Under the pieces are notes generated by a model that was not told the origin of the DNA, made no database searches, and saw only the letters and a program-made list of their open reading frames with translations. A stretch of DNA of 64,000 bases from Papio anubis (Eukaryota; Chordata; Mammalia; Primates; Cercopithecidae): the NCBI RefSeq assembly GCF_008728515.1, contig NC_044978.1, positions 147,060,262 through 147,124,261 on the forward strand, read 5' to 3'. Positions 48,101-60,100 of this stretch are shown here, piece by piece. The position numbers were made by a program, and so were the translations under genes. Numbering within the stretch: the first letter of the stretch is position 1; each line of letters starts with the position of its first letter.

Positions 48101-51100
48101 GCAAAAACATGTTTAGATAAGTCATTTTCATTTGTCTAAGTTTCCTTCAACCCCCGGCTATTATTTTATTCCTTTTGTCACTCTTCATCCATTTACTTTG
48201 ATTATTTACTTAAATTCAAGTCTACATTTATTTAACAAATACAAGGCCCTGTAACAGACATTTAGAAAAGCAAGGTAGCCCCTGCCTTTAGATGACCTAT
48301 GATGTCTAACAGGAGAAAAAAATACAGAAATGAGTGAAATAAAAACAGTATGCTTTTATGTTTTGATTATTGAGAAATAATAACTGAAACTAAATGTAAT
48401 AATATGATTCAAAAATCACTATATGTATGTATATGTCATATGTACATATATACGTAGAAAAAAATCTGGACATTGAACAAATTGCTAGCAGTGATTACTT
48501 CCGTGGTGTGGGGTTAGAGAGTAAGGAAAGAAGAAAACCTTTATTTTTAACAATGTCTTTCTATGTTGTTTGAATGTTTTGCAATACAAATGCATTATTT
48601 TTGTAATTCAATAAAGTTGGGTTGGGCATGGTGGTTCATGCCTGTAATCCCGGCACTTTGGAGGGCTGAAGTGGGAGGATCATTTGAACCCAGGAGTTCA
48701 AGACCAGCCTGGGCAACAAGAGCCAGACCTTGTTTCTACAAAAACTAAAAACGTTAGCTGGGTGTACCAGCTAACTCGGGAGGCTAAGGCACGAGGATCA
48801 CTTGAGCCCAGGAAGTTGAGGCTACTGTGAGCCATGATCATGCCACTACACTCCAGCCTGGGCAACAGAGTAAGACCCTATCTCGAAAACAAAAAGTCAA
48901 GGGTATTGGTTGAAACAGTTCCTGTCAGTGACTTTAATTGTTCTGTGCTATCACTGTTTAGCTTCCCCTGACTTCCAAAAATCTCAAAGGAAAAAACAGA
49001 CTTAAAAGTAAAGTTCGGCTACTCTGAATTTCATTCTATATTAAGGAATATTTTGTCCTCTATAATAATACGTTGATGTTCAAAACAATGTAAGGAGGAA
49101 GTCATGTCATATTAACATGAAAGAAAAACTCGTAACAGTAGACCCTGGCCCTTTACTTAAGACTTTGGTCATGTAATCTCTGGTCAAGATATGACATTAA
49201 GCAGAACCAAGCAATTAACTCCCCCAAATACTAAAGGATCCTGGCTTTCACCAGCCTCAAGGTTACCCAAAAACATTTTCAAGTAACACTACTAGATCAT
49301 CCAAGGATTACTTTAATTACTTCTGTGATTCACTCTTCACTGGTCAGTAAATTAGAAGGTCAGAACCTTCTATTTTCAGCTTCTCTACTACTTTTCAGCA
49401 ACAGAATTGTTGCTAATGTTCAGTAGTTTTAATCACACATTTTTCTTTTAAAATAGCATTTTTTTTTTTTGAGACGGAGTTTTGTTCTTGTCGCCCAGGC
49501 TGGAGTGCAGTGGCACAATCTTGGCTCACTGCAACCTCCGCCTTCCAGGTTCAGGCGATTCTCCTGCTTTAGCCCCCTGAGTAGCTGGGACTAGAGGCAC
49601 CCATCACTACGCCCAGCTAATTTTTTTATTTTTTTATTTTTTTGAGACAGAGTCGCTGTGTCGCCCAGACTAGAGTGCAGTGGTGCGATCTTGGCTCACT
49701 GCAACCTCCGCCTCCCGGGCTCAGACAATTCTCCTGCCTCAGCCTCCCTAGTAGCTGGGATTACAGGCACACGCCACCATGCCCAGCTTATTTTTCTTGT
49801 ATTTTCAGTAGAGACGGGGTTTCACTACGTTGGCCAGGCTGGTGTTGAACTCCTGACCCCAGGTGATCCACCCACCTCAGCCTCCCAAAGTGCTAGAATT
49901 ACAGGCGTGAGTCACAGTGCTTGGCCTAAAATAGGCTGTTTTCGAATGTTGAGTTTGCTCAGTAAAACTTTATATATGTTATTAAATGACTTATCTTGTA
50001 TTATAAAGTCATGTAAAGTTTCCCTCTGTTCATAGTTTCATTATGTCCAGCACTGTTTCCATTACTCAAAATATTTTCTGATCTCCATTTGGGCCTAATT
50101 TTCCATGTATGAGAGTGCTCATATCAAATCAAGCTGTTTAAATAGGATCACAATATTATTCTCTGAGCATTTATAATTACATTTATTTAAACTCTTGTTA
50201 ATCATTTACTGAAGTATAACTTTTTCTACTTAATGGTGAGAAAAAGTAAATATTGCTCTCTTGAAGGTTTTAGAATACCTGTTGTAGTCTGAAAATTTTT
50301 TTTTTTACACGACTCTTATTACTAACAATGGTATTCTGGTTATAGAAACTCTCTTTGGCAATTCTCCACAAGCAGTTTTCATAATTTATTCAAACTTAGT
50401 TTAAAAACATCTATAATAATAATAGTTTTAACGTATTTGGTCAGTATTTCTTTTTTCTTTCTTTCTTTCTTTCTTTTTTTTTTAGAGATGGCGTGTTTGA
50501 CACCCAGGCTGGAGTGCAGTGGCACGATCTTGGTTGACTGCAACCTCTGCCTCCTGGGTTCAAGCGATTCTCCTGCCTCAGTCTCCCAAGTAGCTGGGAT
50601 TTCAGGCTTACTACCACCACACCCAGCTAACTTTTGTATTCTTAGTAGAGATGGGATTTCACCAGGTTGGCCAGGCTAATCTTGAACTCCTGACCTCAAG
50701 TGATCCGCCTGCCTCAGCCTCCCAAAGTGCTGGGATGTACGTGAGTCACTGTGCCCGGCCTGATCAGTATTTCTTATACGGTATTTTCTAAGAGTTGTCT
50801 TAGATTCTGATGGAGATGGGTTGGCATTATATGCAGGTACCATGCATTAGCTAATCAAATGAAAAACTATGCTAACTCTAGATGATAGGGCCAGGCACAG
50901 TGGCTCACATTTGTAATCCCATCACTTTGGGAGGCTGAGGTGGATGGATCACTTGAGGTGAGGAGTTTGAGACCAGCCTGGCCAACATGGCGAAACCCTG
51001 TCTCTACTAAAAGTACAAGGCCAGGCGTGGTGGCTCACGCCCGTAATCCCAGCACTTTGGGAGGCCGAGGCAGGCGAATCACGAGGTCAGGAGATCAAGA

Positions 51101-54100
51101 CCATCCTGGCTAACATGGTGAAACCCCGTCTCTACTAAAAACAAAAAATTAGCCGGGTGTGGTGGCAGACGCCTGTAGTCCCAGCTACTCAGGAGGCTGA
51201 GGCAGGAGAATGGCGTGAACCTAGGAGGTGGAGTTTGCAGTGAGCCAAGATTGTGCCACTGCAGTTCAGCCTGGGCAACAGAGCGAGACTCTGTCTCAAA
51301 AAAAAAAAAAAAAAAAAAAAAAAAGTACAAAAATTAGCTGGCGTGGTGGCTCATGCCTGTAGTCCTAGCTACTCAGGAGGCTAAGGCAGGAGAATCGCTT
51401 GAACCTGGGAGGTAGAGGTTGCAGTGAGCCGAGATTGCACCTCTGCACTACTCTAGCCTAGGTGACAGAGCGAGACTCTTCAAAAAAAATAAAAAAGATA
51501 TTGTCAAGGGCACACTTAAGTGATTTAACATCACTTTAATGGGATGCTAAATTTTGAGCAAATAATTAAAATCATGAGGACAAATGAAAAACCCAACTTT
51601 TAATATATGAGTCAGGGGATAAATAGTTCATAGATTTCATGGACAAATTAAACACATACATAGATTGTTTTGGTCTTTTAATAAGCAAAGCAAAGTAAAA
51701 TATCTGCTGAGACAGTATCAAAACAAGTGACGGACATGGGTTTTGAAGCTGTAAATTTTTTTTCATTGAAGCGGGGCAGCTGATTTCTGTCCTCAGACCT
51801 TGCTAGCTTGGATTGACACAGATCAGGCTTTAATTTTGTGTTTGACACTTTGATCCACTATGTAACCTTGGGCAAATTTCTCTGGGCCTCAGTTTCATCA
51901 ATTGTAAGTTGAGTTTCAGAACACCTACCTGGCAGAGTTGATGAGTGAATTAAACGAGATCATATATTATAGGTACCTAGTATGTTTCTGATATTACAGT
52001 ATGTATGCAATAAAAATTCTTATAGTAATTTAAAAGAATATGATGGGATGTAAAAAAGTTATCTGTAATAATTGTCTCAATCTTTCACTGTAAGAATTAA
52101 GATTGTTCTTTGTTCTTTCTTCTCTTTTTAAAAAAAGCATTTTTGGCTGGGTGCAGTGGCTCATGCCTGTAATCCCAGCATACTGAGAGGTTGAGCCAGG
52201 CGGATCACCTGAGGTCACGAGTTCAAGACCAGCCTGACCAACATGGAGTAACCTTGTCTCTGCTAAAAATACAAAAAATACAAAATTAGCCAAGCGTGGC
52301 GGTGCATGCCTGTAATCCCAGCTACTGGGAGGCTGAGGCAGGGGAATCACTTGAACCCAGAAGGTGGAGGTTATGATGAGCCGAGATCGTGCTATTGCAC
52401 TCCAGGCTGGGCAACAAGAGCGAAACTCTGTCTCAAACAAACAAACGAACAACAACAACAACAAAAAAACACTTTTTTGATGTGAGAGGGGAAAGTGGTG
52501 GAAGGAAGAAAGTAATAGGTTTTGTTGTTTGTTTCAACCCTCTTTCTCCCGTCCTTTGTTGAAAAAAAAAGCTTGGCTAATTTTTTAGCCACTAAGACTT
52601 AGTACAAATTAATTATGATATGTTATTCTCTTGAAATATGACTTTACCAAGGGAGTTTTTAAAAAATCCTTTTTTTCAGTGAAAGAAAATAATTTCAGAT
52701 AATCCTTGAAGATTTTGCTTCTATATAACCAAGACAAACTAAAAAGGCTCCAACTAGTATTTCCATTTCAAAATATTACACTTAATCTTCAAGACATTGG
52801 TGGGGGATTGGGCAAAAGAGTCTTTAAAATGACACTTTGTTTATTTAAATATGCCTAAGAAACACTGCAGCCTTCTTGTTGTTCAAGAAAGCAGTTGCAG
52901 CAGTCTGTTGGCAAAGAAGGCTTAGCTATTAATCATGTGAATGGTGGCATTTTCACGGCTATTTTTGCAGTTTTATTATTTACTTTTTGAGACAGGGTCT
53001 CACTCTGTCACCCAGGCTGGAGTCCGGTGGTGCCATCATAGCTTTAAACTTGAATTCTTGAGCTCAAGCAATTCTCTCACCTCAGCCTCCCCAGTAGCTG
53101 TAACTACAGGTTCATACCACCATGCCTATCTGATTTTTGTTTTATTTTTTATAGAGACCGAAGTCTCACTATGTTGCTCAGGCTGATCTTGAACTCCTGG
53201 ACTCAAGCAATCCTCCTGCCTCAGTCTCCCAAAGTGTTGGGATTACAGGCATGAGTCACTGCGCTTGACCCTTGTTTTTGCAGTTTAAATACTAAATTTT
53301 GTTTAATAATTTTAAGAGAGCCTTTAAGAAGAGAACTATATGAAGGTTAAAAAAATTTTTTTTTTTAGTTTCTTGTTGGAAAAAGTCTTTTATCTTTAAA
53401 TGTAAAATATTCTCTTTACCTTCTTATGTGACTTATTTTTTACTTTTAATTATGGAAATTGTCATAATACACAAAAATAGAAACAATAATAAACCCTCAT
53501 AAACACATCACTGAGTTTTAACAGTCATCAAAATGCTGCAGCTTGTTTCAAGATGGGTTTTTAATGTACAATATTTTAAAGAAACAGACATATCTAATTG
53601 ATTTGCATGTTCTGAAAAGACTAATGTTTATGCCTGTGAGTGTGTGTGTGTGTGTGCGTGTGTGTGTGTGTGTATGTGCCTGCAATCCACTTTTTTGTTG
53701 TTGTTGTTGTTGCAGGTTTAAATCCTTTCTGGAACAAGGTAGATCTTCCTTAAATTGAAAATAATCAATTATGCATTGAATGCCTAACACGTGTCCAGCA
53801 TGTGTGAGCTTCTGTGAAGGAATTATGCCAAGAAATGCAAAGACAAAGTTACTCAAAGAAGTGGAAAAATAGGAAAGCAATCCAGTTGTATCCTAAGCTC
53901 AAGAAAGAGCTGGTGAGGCCTTGACCTAGAGTAGGGTTTCCCAACATATCTTATCCTGAAAGCCTCTTTCACAGTGTTAAGCAATCTCTTGAACCCACGA
54001 GGAATTTTAAAAATTATTTCATCATTTGTGTGTGGTAATAAAAAAATACAAAAAGCATTGACATATATTTTATTTTATATAAATATATTTATTGACTATT

Positions 54101-57100
54101 GTATTTTAAGGCCTATTTAAATTTAAAATATTAATAGAATAAATAAATATTTTAAATGCTAATAATATATGCACATAAATTTGGGCATTTAACCATCTAA
54201 TAAATAATGCACATTATTTAAATTATTTTAATTATGTAATAAGGAAAAGCATTTTATGACTTAAATATTTTTAAAATTTTATTTATTTTTTATTTTTTTA
54301 GAGACGCAGTCTCCCTCTATCACCCAAGCTGGAGTGCAGAGGCATGATCACAGCTCACTGCAGCCTCGAATTCCTGAGCTCAAGAAGCCCTCCTGCCTTG
54401 ACTTCCCAAAGTGTTGGGAATACAGGCATGAGCCACTGCACCTGGCCTCAAAGTAGATTTCTAAAAGAAAAATATTTTAGTACATAATGACACTTAGATA
54501 TATCTAGATATGTATATAAACAAAAAACCAGAAAAATAGAACACAAAGTGACACATAAAAAACCAAACTTTGGCCAGGCGCAGTGACTCACACCTGTAAT
54601 CCCAGCACTTTGAGAGGCAGAGGCAGGTCTATCACCTGAGGCCCAGAGTTCGAGACCAGCCTGGCCAACATGGTGAAACCCTGTCTCTACTAAAAATACA
54701 AAAATTAGCCGTGAGCAGTGGCACATGCCTATAATCCCAGCTACTTGGGAGGCTGAGGCATGAGAATTGCTCCTTCTCAAAACACGAATCAAAAAAGCCA
54801 CCCCCTGCCAAACTTTGTGAAACACAAAGTTATAGCATCAAAAATGAATAAATATTGCTTATGTAACGTTTTGTTTGAATCGTTGAATTTTGCTTTTTTT
54901 TTTTTTTTTTTTTTTCTGAGACAGATTCTTGCTCTGTTACCCGGGCTAGAGTGAAGTGGTGTGATCTCGGCTCACTGCAACCTCCACCTCCCGGGTTCAA
55001 GCAATTCTCCCGTCTCAGCCTCCCCAGTAGCTGGGATTAAAGGCACCCACCACCACGCCTGGCTAATTTTTGTATTTTTAGTAGGGATGAGGTTTTACTA
55101 TGTTGGTCAGGCTGGTCTCGAACTCCTGACCTCGTGATCCGCCCACCTTGGCCTCTCAAAGTGTTGGGATTACAGGCATGAGCCACCGCGCCTGGCCAAA
55201 TTTTGCTTTTTAAAAAAGGACAAGTGTTTTTAAAAAGTAAGATTAGTGTTTTGTTCATGAATAACTAATGGTTAATATAAGAAAAATAGTTTGGGGGCAG
55301 CTCTTTCAAGTATTTCACAAATAAGGCAAAGCCAGGAGGGACAGTCTTTATTCTTGATATGTGAAAAGCCAAACTAGATGTAATCATGTTGATGATTAAA
55401 TATTATTTCCTCTTTCAACATTTTAAAAGCACTGTTTTTTTTTCCCCCTAAAAACAGAATAGGCCGTACATTAATTTTGAGCTTCTGTATGCAACTTATA
55501 CATCTGGTGAAGATCTCCTTGAGGCAATCGTGTAAAATAATCATCTTTATGCCCCTCATACTAGTTACATGTCAATGTCCTTATTCTTTGTGCTTCACGT
55601 CTTTAACCAGTTGTCTACTGTAGAATAAGTCAGTGGTTTCAAGGGTGGAGTGAGCGGGAGGAATTTTGACTGCCTGGGGACATTTGGCAAGGTCTGGAGA
55701 CATTTTTGATTGTCACAACACTGAAAATGGGGGAGCTACTGTCATCTAGTGAGTAGAGTTTAAATGCTGCTAACCTCCTCCATTGCACAGGACAGCCCAC
55801 CACAACAAAGAATTATCTGACCCCAAATGTCAATGGTGACCAGGTTTGAGAAATCTTTGTACTGTGTAAACAGTATTTATCTATGAAAGATAACATTTTC
55901 CCCCCAATCCAATATGACTAGTAAAAGACAAAGAGTTTTAAAGTCAAGAAATGGTCAAAACTATCATGGAAGTTGGCAGTATTTTTCGTTTTATTTATTT
56001 ATTTATTTAATTTTTTTCCTGAGACAGGGTTTTGCTGTGTCACCCAGGCTGGAGTGCAGCGGCACAATCATAGCTGTTTGCAGCCTCGACCTCCCGGGCT
56101 TAAGTGATCTTCCCACCTCATCCTCCCAAGAAGCTGGGACTACAGGCATGTGCCACCACTCTCAGCTGATTTTTTATTTTTTGTAGAGACAAGGTTTGTC
56201 TCGTCTCTACAAAACTATGTTGCCCAGGTTGGTCTTGAACTCCTGGACTCAAGGGATCTTCTTCCCTCGGTTTCTCAAAGTGCTGGGATTACAGGCAGGA
56301 GTAACTCTGCCCAGCTTTGGCAATATTTAGTAGAGTTATAAACAGAATGAGTTATTGTCTCATGAGCAAACTCACCTTCCCAAACCTCTGTGCATGTTTA
56401 CTCAGAGACTCTCAAATGTTCCATTCTAAAAGGGAAATGTACAAATTTAAATTATTATATGTGTTTATTGATTTAAAAATAGAATGAAAACAGACATTAC
56501 TGCCTTTACTAATGTGAACCCTCAGGGCTTTGCTGAATAGGCCAAATACGTTTCTGGGATTTAAAAAACTAAACTTGGGAGAGAGAAATCTTTCCTCTAC
56601 AAAGGAGAAAATGACACAACCCGAGGAAGAAATAGACGTGAGAGGCTGAGATAAAGGGCCTTCCTGGTCACTGAGCCCATTCATCCCTGTGGTCTGGTTA
56701 CTGAGCCAGGAAATTGCCCCTTTTTGCTTAAGCCAATTTGAATGAGATTTCTGTAACTTACCACCAAAAAAGTCCTGACTAATATACTACTCGATTAATA
56801 TAAGTAATATTTCAACAGTTTGTAATAATGCAATGAAATATGAAGATTGAACTTGAGACTGGTTTTTGATTACAGTATTTAAGACAGAAATCCTAAACCA
56901 CTCATTTAATCAACATTTACAACTAATGTGTATAAATATTCTGTGCTGGGTGCTGAGAACATAAAGGCAAATTTAAAAATTGTCTCTCCTTTTTGAAAGA
57001 ACTCTCAGTCTAGCTGGGGAGATGAAAAAGTGTCATGTCGTATGAGTGTTATGCTAGAAAGAAACCCATCTTATGGGGAGCCCGCAGAAGGGGCACTTAA

Positions 57101-60100
57101 ATCTTAAAGGGGCAAGAATAACTTGGAGGTGGTGACCATCACGAAGTAAAGAGGGCATTTGTGCTAGACAGAGAGAGATAGTTGAGGCTGGTGGAGAGAA
57201 ATAGGAAGGAGAGATTGAGACACTGGCAGTAGTAGTGTGTTATGATAGAACATGAAGTGCAAGAGGATGGGAGAGTGGCCAGGAAGGAGTCTGGGAATTG
57301 TGTCTCAAAGGTCTTGGTGAAAAATTGAGACTTTATCCCCAAAGCTTGGGGGAGCCACTAATGGATTTTATATAGGGGAGCAATATGACACATGTCCAAA
57401 ATATCACATTGTAAGATGAGGATAATAGTTACCTGGCAAGATTGTTGCAAAGAGTATAGATAATATTTATTTACTTACGTGTTTTTGAAATGTAAATGTT
57501 CATAATATTTCTCTTTTTAAAAATATTTTTAAAATTTCAATAGTTTTTGGGGGTACAAGTGGTTTTTGGTTACATGGATGAATTGTGTAAGGGTGAAGTC
57601 TGAGATTTTAGTGTACTTGTCACCAGAGGAGTATACATTGTATCTAATATGTAGTTTTTTATCCCTTACTCCTCTCCCAGCTTCCCCGTTCTGAGTCTCC
57701 AAAGTTGATTATATCCTTCTGTATGTAGGTATATATCATTCTGTATATACAGTCCATTATGTCATGCTTATATAGTGGGAGCTAAGCTATGGGTATGCAA
57801 ATGCATACATAAGCTCAATATACCCATAGCTTAGCTCCCACTATATGAGAAAACATATGGTATTTGGTTTTCCATTCCTGAGTTACTTCACTTAGAATAT
57901 ACAGATTTTTTTTTTTTTTTAAATAGAGATGGGGGTCTTGCTATGTTGCCCAGGTTGGTCTCGAACTCATAGGCTCTGGGATTACAGGTATGAGCCACCA
58001 TGCCCAGCCTAGAGATGATATTTAAAGTGATGATTACCATGCTTAAAAATGGCCAAGCCAGGGCCAGGTGCAGTGGCGCTCACACCTGTAATCCCAGCAC
58101 TTTGGGAGGCCGAGGTGGGCAGATCACCTGAGGTCAGGAGTTCGAGACCAGCCTGGCCAACATGGTGAAATCCCGTCTCTACTAAAAATACAAAAATTAG
58201 CTGGGTGTGGTGGCACTCGCCTGTAATCCCAGCTACTCAGGAGGCTGAGGTGGGAGAACTGCTTGAACCCGGGAGGCGGAGGTTGCAGTGACCTGAGATG
58301 GCATTACTGCACTCCAACGTGGGTGACAGAGTGAGACGCTGTCAAAAAAAAAAAAAAAAAAAAAAGGCCAAACCAAAAAAGACATCCTCATTCTATTTCA
58401 AATACTGTTGAAAACTTAGCATTGAGGCCGGGCGCGGTGGCTCACGTCTGTAATCCCAGCATTTCGGGAGGCCAAGACGGGCGGATCACCTGAGGTCAGG
58501 AGTTCCAGACCAGCCTGACCAACATGGAGAAACCCTGTCTCTACTAAAAGTACAAAAAATTAGCCGGGCGTGGTGGCACATGCCTGTAATCCCAGCTACT
58601 TGGGAGGCTGAGGCAGGAGAATCGCTTGAACCCGGGAGGCGGAGGTTGCAGTGAGCCAAGATTGTGCCACTGCACTCCAGCCTGGGCAACAAGAGTGAAA
58701 ACTCCGTCTCAAACAAAACAAAACAAAAACAAAAACTTAGAGTTGAGGCGTCCAATAGTAGATGTGATTATGGAAAATTTTTACCTGAGTCTTAGACTTG
58801 CATTAAGGTACTCCCTAGATCTGCAATAAAGTGGAATTTAAATTGCAGGTCAGTCTCGGGACCCTCTGGACCATTCAGGTTTCCTCCAAACGGGAACATT
58901 TCAAACCAAGATGGAGTTTTCCAGATCATTCTGGAATGAAAAGAACCCCAATAGCCACCATGAAACCTTTTCTCTATCTGAGAAGCAGGGAATGAAGGGA
59001 TCCATAACCCCCCAGAATTCAATTTTATATTAGGCTTGTGTAGCTCAATAAATGTTTTCGGTCTAAAAACCATTCCTAAAGAATGCTTCTTCTGGGTCAC
59101 AAGGGGGCAGGATAAGGAAGAAATACTTCATTGCAACATAAAATATCAAATTAATGTTTTCTACGTGAAAGTCAAGACAGCGAGGGGACAAGTGGGAAAA
59201 ACAAGTTCACCTCAGGCTACCAAATCATTGCAAGATTTCTTTAGTGCTATAAGTCACTGGGCCATGCAGTGTATTTCACTTTCTGACTGATTTCAAGGAC
59301 CCCTCACACCATTTATTTAGTCTAGTGATTTAGAACTTTTAAGGCAATACAAACATTATTTGGAAAACACAATAGTTGAAAAACACATCCCTCCATTTAA
59401 AATAATAAAATTTATCTCACGATCAGAAAGTGCTAATTTTGTGTTAAAGGCAGAGAATATCTCAAATTAGAGGAAAATGAAAAACATCTGAAAATATGTC
59501 ATTTTATCAACTACATTTGGAAGCAACATCTGTTAAAGCTTTTTGCCTGTTAATTCTTATCAGCCAATTTTAAGGCTTTAATCCTTAAAATACATTTTCA
59601 TGAAAACTCTAATTGTTGACATTTTTCCAGGTAATGACTTTTCAACAATTTAGAATATTTTTCTTTATACAAAGGTTAAATAAACATATTCATGCATATA
59701 TTTGCATAGAAAACTTTAAAAAGAATGTATAAGAAACGATTAACAGTAGTGTCCTTGGCCTGGGATTGTCAGGTGGAGAAAGGGAGAGGGATTTAACTTT
59801 TTCACTTTAGATCCTTTGGTACAATCTGATATTTTTATTTTTTATTTACTTATTTTTTTGAGACAGAGTCTCACTCTCACCCAGGCTGGAGTGCAGTGGC
59901 GTGATCTCGGCTCACTGCAACCTCTGCCTCCTGGGTTCAAGGGATTCTCCTGCCTCAGCCTCCCCAATAACCAGGACTACAGGCACGTGCCACCATGCCT
60001 AGTTAATTTTTGTGTTTTTAGTAGAGAGGGGGTTTCACTATGTTGGCCAGGCTGGTCTCGAACTCCTGACCTCGTGATCCACCCACCTCGGCCTCCCAAA

